From contig CABUUG010000050.1 of the NCBI GenBank assembly GCA_902494605.1, positions 1 through 11,638 of the forward strand: a stretch of DNA of 11,638 nt. The letters run 5' to 3'. The position numbers and the translations under genes are program-made. Shown one piece after another: positions 5,607-11,638 of this stretch. The DNA comes from an uncultured Collinsella sp. (GTDB lineage: Bacteria > Actinomycetota > Coriobacteriia > Coriobacteriales > Coriobacteriaceae). Below the pieces are notes generated by a model that saw nothing but the letters and a program-made list of their open reading frames with translations, had not been told where the DNA came from and made no database searches. The first letter of the stretch is position 1, and every line of letters begins with the position of its first letter.

Positions 5607-7010
5607 GTGAACCGCACCAAAATCGCGCAGCTCTATGCCGATGCCGAGTCGCTCGGCGGCCAGACCGTCACCGTCGCCGGCTGGGTCAAGTCCGTCCGCG
5701 ACATGAAGAACTTTGGCTTTGTTACGCTCAACGACGGCAGCTGCTTCCGCGACCTGCAGGTCGTCATGAACCGCGAGGCACTCGACAACTACGACGAGAT
5801 CGCCCATCAAAACGTCTCGGCCGCACTCATTTGCACCGGCACCGTCAAACTGACCCCCGATGCACCCCAGCCTTTCGAGCTTTCTGCCACTTCCATCGAG
5901 GTCGAGGGCACGAGCGCCCCGGATTACCCGCTGCAGAAGAAGCGCGCAACCGTCGAGTTCCTGCGCACCCAGCAGCACCTGCGCCCGCGCACCAACCTGT
6001 TCCGCGCCGTGTTCCGCATCCGCTCTGTCGCGGCTGCCGCCATCCACCGCTTCTTCCAGGAGCAGGGTTTTGTCTACGTCAACACCCCCATCATCACCAC
6101 GAGTGACTGCGAGGGCGCCGGCGAGATGTTCCGCGTGACCACACTCGACCCCAAAAATCCGCCCCTCACCGAGTCCGGCGAGGTCGACTGGAGCCAGGAC
6201 TTCTTTGGCAAGCATGCGAGCCTCACCGTGTCCGGCCAGCTCAATGCCGAGAACTTTGCCATGGCCTTTGGCGACGTGTACACCTTTGGCCCCACTTTCC
6301 GTGCCGAGAACTCCAACACCACGCGCCACGCCGCCGAGTTTTGGATGATCGAACCTGAGATGGCCTTTGCCGACCTTAACGACTACATGGATAACGCCGA
6401 GGCCATGCTCAAGTATGTCCTCAAGGACGTCATGGCAACCTGCCCCGACGAGCTCAATATGCTCAACAAGTTTGTGGACAAGGGTCTGCTCGAGCGCCTG
6501 GACCATGTCGCCAACTCCGACTTTGCCCGCGTTACCTACACCGAGGCCGTCGAGATCCTGGAGCAGGCAGTCGCTGCTGGCCACCAGTTTGATTACCCCG
6601 TCAGCTGGGGCATCGACTTGCAGACCGAGCACGAGCGCTTCCTGACCGAGGAGCACTTTAAGCGCCCGACCTTCGTGACCGACTACCCGGCCGAGATCAA
6701 GGCGTTCTACATGCGCATGAACGAGGACGGCAAGACCGTCGCCGCCGCCGACTGCCTGGTTCCCGGTATCGGCGAGATTATCGGCGGCTCCCAGCGCGAG
6801 GAGCGCCTGGATCTGCTCGAGGCCCGCATCAAGGACCTGGGCATGAATCCCGAGCAGTACAAGTACTACCTTGACCTGCGCCGCTACGGTTCCTGCAAGC
6901 ACGCCGGCTACGGTCTGGGCTTCGAGCGCTTGGTCATGTATCTGACCGGCGTGGGCAACATCCGCGACGTCCTGCCGCACCCGCGCACCGTGGGCAACGC
7001 CGACTTCTAA
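5607..7010 (+). CDS. asnS: Asparaginyl-tRNA synthetase
   Basis: A 467-aa class IIb aminoacyl-tRNA synthetase that charges tRNA-Asn with asparagine using ATP; E. coli AsnRS has 466 residues. The N-terminal OB-fold anticodon-binding domain covers about residues 1-110 (VTVAGWVKSVRDMKNFGFVTLNDGS). The catalytic core shows motif 1 (HRFFQEQGFVYVNTP), motif 2 (GPTFRAENSNTTRHAAEFWM) and motif 3 (GLGFERLVMYLTG). The AsnRS-type segment FLTVSGQLN is present as ASLTVSGQLNAENFA, and PGIGEIIGGSQREERLD is intact. I chose GTG at 5607 because GGGAGG (5597-5602) sits 4 bases before it and the protein then aligns end to end with known AsnRS. The ATG at 5571 in the same frame has no ribosome site. The gene has its own promoter and terminator and looks monocistronic. 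Its presence means Asn-tRNA can be made directly. Confidence 0.97.
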   Translation: MNRTKIAQLYADAESLGGQTVTVAGWVKSVRDMKNFGFVTLNDGSCFRDLQVVMNREALDNYDEIAHQNVSAALICTGTVKLTPDAPQPFELSATSIEVEGTSAPDYPLQKKRATVEFLRTQQHLRPRTNLFRAVFRIRSVAAAAIHRFFQEQGFVYVNTPIITTSDCEGAGEMFRVTTLDPKNPPLTESGEVDWSQDFFGKHASLTVSGQLNAENFAMAFGDVYTFGPTFRAENSNTTRHAAEFWMIEPEMAFADLNDYMDNAEAMLKYVLKDVMATCPDELNMLNKFVDKGLLERLDHVANSDFARVTYTEAVEILEQAVAAGHQFDYPVSWGIDLQTEHERFLTEEHFKRPTFVTDYPAEIKAFYMRMNEDGKTVAAADCLVPGIGEIIGGSQREERLDLLEARIKDLGMNPEQYKYYLDLRRYGSCKHAGYGLGFERLVMYLTGVGNIRDVLPHPRTVGNADF

Positions 7011-7056
7011 TCGTCGGACGCTAGCTCGCGTCGCCACACGCCAACGCTCATCGCAT

Positions 7057-7093
7057 AAGCGTCTCTCGACATCGGTCGAGAGACGCTTTTTTT
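7057..7093 (+). terminator. asnS: Strong intrinsic terminator after asnS
   Basis: AAGCGTCTCTCGAC (7057-7070) pairs perfectly with GTCGAGAGACGCTT (7075-7088) around ATCG, and the T run extends to 7093. A 14-bp stem with seven consecutive T makes this the best terminator in the window. Confidence 0.95.
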
Positions 7094-7152
7094 CAACAGC
7101 ATCCGTCAAGCTTTTGGCAAGTTTTTGGTCAGTTGAGCAGGGCTGTTGAAAA
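7090..7152. promoter_or_regulatory. Inverted GCTGTTGAAAA motifs upstream of the WYL regulator gene
   Basis: TTTTCAACAGC (7090-7100) and GCTGTTGAAAA (7142-7152) are perfect reverse complements, 11 bp, separated by 41 bases. The left copy overlaps the T run of the asnS terminator. A related GGCTGTTGTAAAAA (8120-8133) overlaps the predicted -35 of the ABC importer. The spacing suits two DNA-bound dimers; a role in control by the adjacent WYL regulator is inference. Confidence 0.4.
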
Positions 7153-7214
7153 CTCGACCCACCGTTTGCCGACGACTACCGACCGCCCAGAGCGCCCTGC
7201 GCCCCTGGGAAAGC

Positions 7215-7265
7215 CCCACGTCCTAGGCTCCATACCGTCGCCACCCAAAACGGAAAGGACGTGGG
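7215..7265 (+). promoter_or_regulatory. Inverted repeat covering the ribosome site of the WYL gene
   Basis: CCCACGTCCT (7215-7224) and AGGACGTGGG (7256-7265) are perfect reverse complements with 31 bases between them. The right arm contains most of the AAAGGA ribosome site and runs up to 4 bases before the ATG at 7270. If transcribed, the stem would hide the ribosome site; as DNA it could be an autoregulatory operator. Confidence 0.45.
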
Positions 7266-7269
7266 CACG

Positions 7270-8055
7270 ATGACCGAAGCCGCTGTTGAAACCTACGACA
7301 CCACGACGAGGGGCGCCGCCTCGATGGCAGCCTATCGCGCCGTTCGCATCCTGCAACTATTGAGCGAAAACACCGGCGAGGACAAGGCCATGCTTTCCGA
7401 TGAGTTGATCCGGCGCCTCGCCCATCCCGACGACCCCGCCCGCATGCCCATCTCGGCGGCGCGGCGCAGCATCTACACCGCCATCTCCGCGCTTCGCCAT
7501 GCCGGATATGAGATTGAATACAAGCGCGGCGTGGGGTATCGGCTCTTGACCCGTCCACTCACCGACGAGGAGATCATCCGGCTCCACGGTATGGTCATGC
7601 GCAACCGCTCCACGCCTATCGCCATCCGCAAGAGCATGGCGCAGCACTTAGTTGCCATGGCGAGTGCCGACGTTCGCGGCTATCTCGATACACCCGAACC
7701 TGCTCCAAGCGCAGGCAGCAAGGCTACCAAGGCAACACGCACGCCCATCAAGCGCATCGACACGTGCGAGCTCGTCGAGCAGGCCATCGACCACGGAACC
7801 ACGGTGAGTTTTGATATTTCGAGCGTCACGACGCGTGGCGAAACCGAAGCAGCACGGATGACACTCCGTCCCTTTGCCATCAGGCAGCGCGATGGCATCT
7901 CGTATCTGCTGGGAACGGTCTACGACGCCCGAGGCGCCGATGACACGTTGCGTACCGTAGAGATTGGCCGAATGAGAAACGTCACCACACGTCTCCTCGA
8001 CGGCAAGAAGCTCTTCGCCGCCCTAGACGAGGACGACGCCTCCTCCGCCGCATAA
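7270..8055 (+). CDS. WYL-domain transcriptional regulator with N-terminal helix-turn-helix
   Basis: A 261-aa protein with a winged-helix/HTH-like N-terminus at about residues 20-95 (YRAVRILQLLSENTG, then RRSIYTAISALRHAGYEIEYKRGVGYRL). A middle helical part (LTDEEIIRLHGMV) precedes a linker rich in Ala, Lys and Thr at about 143-158. The C-terminal WYL-type domain follows, with the hallmark segment appearing as SYLLGTVYDARG at about 211 and closing with TVEIGRMRNV. WYL domains are thought to sense ligands, often nucleic-acid pieces or small molecules, and these proteins usually act as dimers on DNA. Two starts compete: GTG at 7261 lies only one base after AAAGGA, whereas ATG at 7270 has about 10 bases of spacing, so I prefer 7270. 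No terminator is visible before the ABC importer 161 bases downstream. It may control that importer, itself, or neither. Confidence 0.8.
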   Translation: MTEAAVETYDTTTRGAASMAAYRAVRILQLLSENTGEDKAMLSDELIRRLAHPDDPARMPISAARRSIYTAISALRHAGYEIEYKRGVGYRLLTRPLTDEEIIRLHGMVMRNRSTPIAIRKSMAQHLVAMASADVRGYLDTPEPAPSAGSKATKATRTPIKRIDTCELVEQAIDHGTTVSFDISSVTTRGETEAARMTLRPFAIRQRDGISYLLGTVYDARGADDTLRTVEIGRMRNVTTRLLDGKKLFAALDEDDASSAA

Positions 8056-8124
8056 GACCCTCCGCCGCCCATTCGACTACCCGTACCGCCCATCCGATTC
8101 TGTATTAAAAAACCCGCCAGGCTG

Positions 8125-8155
8125 TTGTAAAAATGGACATCAGCGCTACTATAGT
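8125..8155 (+). promoter_or_regulatory. Predicted promoter of the ABC importer operon
   Basis: TTGTAA (8125-8130) and TATAGT (8150-8155) match consensus at 4/6 and 5/6, with a 19-base spacer, longer than the ideal 17. Such a suboptimal spacer is common where an activator or repressor acts. The start would fall near 8162. Confidence 0.45.
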
Positions 8156-8199
8156 TCCACTTGCACTTTGTCCCAGTGCAGTGTTTCCAGCCATTTTTA
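8128..8199 (+). promoter_or_regulatory. Nested inverted repeats around the importer transcription start
   Basis: An outer perfect 9-bp repeat, TAAAAATGG (8128-8136) with CCATTTTTA (8191-8199), brackets the -10 box and the likely start. Inside it TGCACT (8162-8167) and AGTGCA (8175-8180) form a 19-base palindromic unit with 7 bases between arms. The outer left arm lies upstream of the start, so the outer pair can only act as DNA; the inner pair could be an operator or a leader hairpin. Confidence 0.45.
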
Positions 8200-8215
8200 T
8201 ACTGGGGGTAATGAT

Positions 8216-9196
8216 ATGAAGGACATCACCATCAGCCGCAGGAGCCTTCTGGTCTCCGCCGGCCTGCTCGCGCTCGCCCCGCTCGCCGGATGCGGCGGCA
8301 ACTCTGGCTCCGGCTCTGCTGCCGCCGGTTCCGACTACACCATCGGCGTTCTGCAGCTCACCGAGCACTCCGCACTCGATGCCGCCAACGACGGCTTTGT
8401 CAAGGCCATCAAGGAGAGCGGCCTTAAGGTCAAGATCGACCAGAAGAACGCCCAGAACGACCAGTCCACGTGTAAGTCCATTGCCGACAAGTTTGTGGGC
8501 GACAACGTCAACCTGATTTATGCCATCGCCACGCCCGCCGCGCAGGCTGCCGCCGGCGCCACGGCCGATATCCCCATCGTGGGCTGCGCCATCACCGACT
8601 ACGCCGCCTCCGGCCTGGTCCAGGACAACGACAAGCCCGGCACCAACGTCACGGGCGCTTCCGACCTCACCCCGGTCGCCGAGCAGCTCGAGATGATGCA
8701 GAAGGTCCTGCCCGACGTTAAAAAGGTCGGCCTGCTCTACTGCACCGCCGAGTCCAACTCCGACGTCCAGATCAAGGCCGCCAAGAAGGAGCTCGACAAG
8801 CTGGGCCTCGAGTACACTGACTTCACCGTCTCGAGCTCCAACGAGATTCAGTCCGTCGTCGAGTCTGCCGTGGGCAAGGTCGACGCGCTGTACTCCCCCA
8901 CCGACAACACCATCGCCGCGGGTGCCTCGCAGGTCGGCCAGATCTGCAAGGAAAACAAGCTTCCCTTCGTGACTGGCGAGGAGGGTATGTGCATGGCCGG
9001 CGGCCTGTTTACCCTCTCCATCAACTATGAGGACCTGGGCTACGCCGCGGGCGAGATGGCCGTTAAGATCCTGAAGGGCGAGGCCAAGCCCGAGGATATG
9101 CCGATCAAGCACCTCTCGAGCAAGGACCTGGTCGTCGTCAAGAACGACGAAATGGCCGAGGCCCTGGGCATCGACCTTTCCGCCCTGGACGCGTAA
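8216..9196 (+). CDS. ABC transporter substrate-binding lipoprotein, TrpX-type (ABC_sub_bind family)
   Basis: A 326-aa exported protein that captures the substrate outside the membrane for the importer encoded downstream. The N-terminus has a signal peptide with paired arginines (SRRSLLVSAG) and a lipobox LAGC with the lipidated Cys26. The RR motif is Tat-like but not a full consensus. A Gly/Ser/Ala linker follows, then a two-lobed periplasmic-binding-protein fold beginning YTIGVLQLTEHSALDAANDGFVKAI, with NVTGASDLTPVAEQLEMM and KVGLLYC in the middle. This matches the PF04392 family, whose characterised streptococcal member TrpX serves tryptophan uptake. Many relatives are untested, so the substrate here is uncertain; aromatic amino acids are the first guess. 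The ATG at 8216 has GGGGG 7 bases upstream and starts directly at the signal peptide. The first gene of a three-gene operon. Confidence 0.9.
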   Translation: MKDITISRRSLLVSAGLLALAPLAGCGGNSGSGSAAAGSDYTIGVLQLTEHSALDAANDGFVKAIKESGLKVKIDQKNAQNDQSTCKSIADKFVGDNVNLIYAIATPAAQAAAGATADIPIVGCAITDYAASGLVQDNDKPGTNVTGASDLTPVAEQLEMMQKVLPDVKKVGLLYCTAESNSDVQIKAAKKELDKLGLEYTDFTVSSSNEIQSVVESAVGKVDALYSPTDNTIAAGASQVGQICKENKLPFVTGEEGMCMAGGLFTLSINYEDLGYAAGEMAVKILKGEAKPEDMPIKHLSSKDLVVVKNDEMAEALGIDLSALDA

Positions 9197-9266
9197 TGCC
9201 ATACGCGGCATGCGTCTAGAGCCCGTGCTCGCGCTTTAGCCGCGTTATTCAATATCTGAGCCACAG

Positions 9267-9304
9267 GGGCGGGCGCTGTAGACCGGCGTCCGCCCTGCTT
9301 GTTT
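9267..9304 (+). terminator. Terminator-like hairpin between lipoprotein and permease genes
   Basis: GGGCGGGCGC (9267-9276) pairs with GCGTCCGCCC (9286-9295), 10 pairs with one G-T, around 9 bases, followed by TGCTTGTTT. It lies 70 bases after the lipoprotein stop and inside the operon. Such a hairpin would let part of the transcription continue, giving more binding protein than membrane parts. Confidence 0.65.
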
Positions 9305-9399
9305 CAGGTAAAACAAAACGTCTGTCCGTAACTCTTCTATGCATTGTTACCGCTATTATGGTGAATCACGTGTCCACCCTATCCTAGGAGGTATGAAGC

Positions 9400-10323
9400 A
9401 TGCTCATTGCATTGCAGGGCGCCGTTTCGCAGGGCGTCCTCTGGGGCATTATGGTGCTTGGCGTGTTTATCACGTTCCGCCTGCTCGACATTCCCGATAT
9501 GACCTGCGACGGCAGCTTTGCCCTCGGCGGCTGCGTCTGCGCTGTGCTCATCGTCAATAACAACGTCGACCCGCTGTTCGCCGTGCTGGCCGGTATGTGC
9601 GCCGGCGCCATCGCGGGCGCCGTCACGGGCATTTTGACCACCGTCTTTGAGATTCCTGCGATCCTCGCCGGAATCCTCACCCAGATCAGCCTGTGGTCCA
9701 TCAACCTGCGCATCATGGGCAAGTCCAATACGCCCATTCTTGCCAAAGGCACCGTGTTCTCGGCCGTCAGCAATATGACCGGTCTGCCGCAGTCCACCGT
9801 TGCCATCATCTTGGGCATCCTGCTCGCCGTGGCTATCGTTGCCATCCTGTATTGGTTCTTTGGCACCGAGATCGGCTCGGCGCTGCGAGCCACCGGCAAC
9901 AACGAGTACATGATCCGCGCTCTGGGCGTCAACACCAACTCCACCAAGATGATCGCCCTCGTGCTCTCCAACGCCCTCATCGGCCTTTCGGGCGCGCTCA
10001 TCTGCCAGAGCCAAAAGTATGCCGACATTGGTATGGGCACCGGTGCCATCGTTATCGGTCTTGCCGCCATTGTTATCGGCGAGGTGCTCGGCCGTCTGCT
10101 TCCCGGCGGCCTCACGCAGTTTAGCGTCCGTCTTGCCTCCGCCGTCTTTGGCTCCGTGGTGTACTTCCTTATCCGCGCCATCGTGCTGCAGTTGGGCATG
10201 GACGCCAACGACATGAAGCTGCTCTCCGCCGTGATCGTCGCCGTGGCCCTGTGCGTGCCCGTGGTTTGGGAGCGCTATAAGCTCCGCAGCTCCTACACGA
10301 AGGGGGATGAGGCAGATGCTTAA
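9400..10323 (+). CDS. ABC transporter permease, TrpY/LivH-like (BPD_transp_2 family)
   Basis: A 307-aa integral membrane protein forming the translocation path of the importer. It is hydrophobic throughout, with about eight or more membrane segments and a short basic C-terminal tail. The segment DIPDMTCDGSFALGG near residue 30 and the cytoplasmic loop ATGNNEYMIRALGVNTNST near residue 165 are typical of this permease family; the latter probably contacts the ATPase. The ATG at 9400 has a perfect AGGAGGT (9386-9392) 7 bases upstream. A TATTAT (9354-9359) could be a -10 for a second promoter, but no convincing -35 accompanies it. The stop overlaps the ATPase gene by 8 bases, which indicates translational coupling. 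One permease gene is present, so the complex probably contains a homodimer. Confidence 0.93.
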   Translation: MLIALQGAVSQGVLWGIMVLGVFITFRLLDIPDMTCDGSFALGGCVCAVLIVNNNVDPLFAVLAGMCAGAIAGAVTGILTTVFEIPAILAGILTQISLWSINLRIMGKSNTPILAKGTVFSAVSNMTGLPQSTVAIILGILLAVAIVAILYWFFGTEIGSALRATGNNEYMIRALGVNTNSTKMIALVLSNALIGLSGALICQSQKYADIGMGTGAIVIGLAAIVIGEVLGRLLPGGLTQFSVRLASAVFGSVVYFLIRAIVLQLGMDANDMKLLSAVIVAVALCVPVVWERYKLRSSYTKGDEADA

Positions 10324-11110
10324 GCTCTCGCACGTCAAGAAGACCTTTAACAAGGGCACCGTCACCGAGAAGCGCGCGCTCACCGGCGTCGACCTCACCC
10401 TGAATGACGGCGACTTTGTAACCGTGATCGGCGGCAACGGCGCCGGCAAGTCCACGCTGCTCAACATGATCGCCGGCGTGTACCCGCTCGATTCGGGCGT
10501 TATTGAGCTCGACGGCACCGATATCTCGCGCCTGAGCGAGTCGCAGCGCGCCAAGTACCTGGGCCGCGTGTTTCAGGACCCCATGCGCGGTACCGCTGCC
10601 GACATGCAGATCGCCGAGAACCTGGCCCTCGCCAAGCGTCGCGGCCAGCGTCGCGGCCTTTCGTGGGGCGTCACCAAGGCCGAGAAAGATGAGTACGTCG
10701 AGCTGCTCAAGCGCCTGGACCTTGGTCTGGACACACGCCTCAACGCCAAGGTCGGCCTGCTCTCGGGTGGCCAGCGCCAGGCACTCACCCTGCTGATGGC
10801 CACGCTCACCAGGCCGCGCCTGCTGCTGCTCGACGAGCACACTGCGGCCCTCGACCCCAAGACGGCCTCTAAGGTGCTCAACCTGACCGAGGAGATCGTC
10901 GACGAGAACCACCTGACCACGCTCATGGTCACGCACAACATGAACGACGCCATCCGTCTGGGCAACCGTCTGATCATGATGCACGAGGGCCATGTGATCT
11001 ACGACGTGGCGGGCGATGAGAAGAAGTCGCTCACCGTGGCCGACCTGCTGCAGAAATTCGAGGAGGTCTCGGGCGGCGAGCTCGCCAACGACCGCATGCT
11101 GCTAAGCTAA
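10316..11110 (+). CDS. ABC transporter ATP-binding protein, TrpZ-type
   Basis: A 264-aa cytoplasmic ATPase that powers the importer. All motifs are intact: Walker A GGNGAGKST (39-47), Q-loop Gln87 in VFQDPMRGT, signature LSGGQ (149-153), Walker B LLLLDE (169-174) followed by HTAALDP, and the switch His207 in VTHN. The phrase LLLLDEHTAALDP is characteristic of ATPases paired with the PF04392 binding proteins, supporting the TrpXYZ-type assignment. I chose the ATG at 10316, which has AAGGGGG 9 bases upstream; the in-frame ATG at 10307 directly abuts that site and would add only MRQ. The start overlaps the permease stop. It is the last gene of the operon. Confidence 0.94.
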   Translation: MLKLSHVKKTFNKGTVTEKRALTGVDLTLNDGDFVTVIGGNGAGKSTLLNMIAGVYPLDSGVIELDGTDISRLSESQRAKYLGRVFQDPMRGTAADMQIAENLALAKRRGQRRGLSWGVTKAEKDEYVELLKRLDLGLDTRLNAKVGLLSGGQRQALTLLMATLTRPRLLLLDEHTAALDPKTASKVLNLTEEIVDENHLTTLMVTHNMNDAIRLGNRLIMMHEGHVIYDVAGDEKKSLTVADLLQKFEEVSGGELANDRMLLS

Positions 11111-11149
11111 ACCTACCAAAAAGGGACAGGTTTATTTTGGCAGGTTTTA
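11111..11149 (+). terminator. First terminator of the ABC importer operon
   Basis: ACCTACCAAAA (11111-11121) pairs with TTTTGGCAGGT (11135-11145) with one A-C mismatch, directly after the ATPase stop, and is followed by TTTTATC. The A/T-rich stem is symmetrical, so it could also serve the opposite strand. Confidence 0.65.
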
Positions 11150-11163
11150 TCTGCGCAAACGTC

Positions 11164-11206
11164 AAAACCGCCGCTAAGGGACAAGCGCCCTTGCGGCGGT
11201 TTTCGC
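11164..11206 (+). terminator. Second, stronger terminator of the ABC importer operon
   Basis: AAAACCGCCGC (11164-11174) pairs perfectly with GCGGCGGTTTT (11193-11203), extended inside by AAGGG (11176-11180) with CCCTT (11188-11192) across a single bulged T. The 16-bp stem ends in TTTT and C. It backs up the hairpin just upstream. Confidence 0.85.
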
Positions 11207-11267
11207 ATATTATGTCGATAATCCGATATTCAACCAGACATTCTGGCTAAGGACTAAGGAAACTGCC

Positions 11268-11431
11268 ATGAAAAGACCTCTTCCCCGTCTTGCTTGACCG
11301 CCGCACTCCTTACCGGCGTGCTCGCCGGCGCCCCAGCTTACGCCACCGCGACCGCCCCATCTCAAGTTATCGGCCCGTCCGATGTGATCGGACGGGCTTT
11401 TTGGTGGGTATCATGGTTGAATGATCATTAG
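11268..11431 (+). pseudogene. Frameshifted remnant of a secreted-protein gene (signal peptide only)
   Basis: An ATG at 11268 with TAAGGA 7 bases upstream encodes MKRPLPRLA and then a stop at 11295. Shifting frame by one base at about 11294 gives LTAALLTGVLAGAPAYATA, which completes a textbook Sec signal peptide: basic start, hydrophobic core and an AYA cleavage site. One missing T (GCTTG for GCTTTG) would restore the frame. Only about 35 residues resemble a real protein before the sequence runs into the terminator at 11373 and stops at 11429-11431. I read it as the truncated, frameshifted front end of a lost exported protein. The alternative is a 9-codon leader peptide followed by an attenuator for the channel gene, which the coding look of the shifted frame makes less likely. 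The original function is unknown. Confidence 0.5.
11373..11402 (+). terminator. Intrinsic terminator in front of the MscS-like gene
   Basis: GCCCGTCCGAT (11373-11383) pairs perfectly with ATCGGACGGGC (11387-11397) around GTG, followed by TTTTT. It lies 44 bases before the next start codon, so it either ends the remnant gene's transcript or attenuates expression of the channel gene. Confidence 0.9.
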
Positions 11432-11445
11432 GAGGTTTTCCCTAC

Positions 11446-11638
11446 ATGGAATTGTTTGAGCCGATTCTTCATTTCTTTGAGCAACGGTGGGTCCACAACA
11501 TCATCTGGGCCGGCATCTTGGCAATAGGCACGGCAATCGCCACCAAAGTCGTTTCCAAGACGCTGCGCCACCTACTCAACCGCGACGATAACCCGCTTCC
11601 AGCATCGAGCATCTTCATCAACATCGCTCGCGCCGTCA
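11446..11638 (+). CDS. MscS-family mechanosensitive channel, N-terminal part (cut by window end)
   Basis: 64 codons are visible, starting at an ATG with a perfect AGGAGGT (11430-11436) 9 bases upstream. The protein begins MELFEPILHFFEQRWVHN, followed by a membrane segment (IIWAGILAIGTAIATKVV) and then a short basic stretch, SKTLRHLLNRDDNPLPASSIFINIARAV. This layout, one helix and then a basic loop before a second helix beginning with IFINIAR, is typical of small-conductance MscS channels, which open under membrane tension to release solutes on osmotic downshock. The pore helix and beta domain lie beyond the window, so the family call rests on the N-terminus only. Confidence 0.72.
   Translation, partial: MELFEPILHFFEQRWVHNIIWAGILAIGTAIATKVVSKTLRHLLNRDDNPLPASSIFINIARAV

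Noticed and set aside
5586..7109. 507-codon open frame on the minus strand opposite asnS
   Set aside because: It is fully antisense to a clear AsnRS gene. Its low-complexity Val/Gly/Ala/Asp/His-rich composition is the mirror of GC-biased codons, and it runs through the asnS terminator.
7101..7140. Near-direct repeat TTTTGGCAAG / TTTTTGGTCAG
   Set aside because: Short, imperfect and T-rich next to a terminator; not distinguishable from chance.
8063..8100. Two near copies of CCGCCCATnCGA after the WYL gene
   Set aside because: Only two short, imperfect copies with no hairpin and no link to a known element.
8105..9211. 368-codon open frame on the minus strand opposite the binding-protein gene
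   Set aside because: It is antisense to a recognised lipoprotein gene and has a repetitive Gly/Val/Leu/Asp composition with no domain; it also covers the importer promoter.
9379..10554. 391-codon open frame on the minus strand opposite permease and ATPase genes
   Set aside because: It crosses two overlapping, clearly real genes in antisense and is rich in Gly, Asp, His and Ala without any motif.
1..11638. CRISPR array, tRNA, rRNA, insertion sequence or attachment site
   Set aside because: No regularly spaced repeats, no cloverleaf or rRNA-like stretch, no transposase or integrase frame and no target-site duplication were seen on either strand.

Overview
The window looks like a chromosomal segment from a high-GC, Gram-positive-type actinobacterium of the class Coriobacteriia. 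Collinsella or a close relative is my best guess. It rests on strong G/C third-position bias, Shine-Dalgarno sites on nearly every gene, a lipoprotein-type solute-binding protein, a fused FeoA-FeoB protein and protein sequences that feel familiar from Collinsella. I could not test the taxonomy with a search.

Layout. Bases 1-4617 are read leftwards: the 5' part of a SotB-type MFS exporter (cut by the window edge), a FeoA-FeoB fusion for ferrous iron uptake, and an alpha/beta-hydrolase. From about 4740 onward everything reads rightwards: a single-domain PTS EIIA of the glucose family, asparaginyl-tRNA synthetase (asnS), a WYL-domain transcriptional regulator, a three-gene ABC importer of the TrpXYZ type (lipoprotein, permease, ATPase), a frameshifted remnant of a secreted-protein gene, and the start of an MscS-type mechanosensitive channel (cut by the window edge).

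How the genes relate. Most genes look like independent housekeeping or transport units. The only clear operon is the ABC importer: a terminator-like hairpin separates lipoprotein from permease, permease and ATPase overlap by 8 bases, and two hairpins close the unit. The WYL regulator sits just upstream of this importer, and related GCTGTTG motifs lie in front of both units, so control of the importer by the regulator is a reasonable but untested guess.

The most interesting sequence is non-coding. The feoAB promoter carries two tandem 16-bp palindromes just downstream of the predicted transcription start, which fits a metal-responsive repressor operator. Upstream of that promoter lies an imperfect palindrome of about 105 bases that could be a structured RNA or a mobile palindromic repeat. 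The importer promoter carries nested inverted repeats. I see no wholly new multi-gene system, no CRISPR array, no tRNA or rRNA, and no intact insertion sequence.
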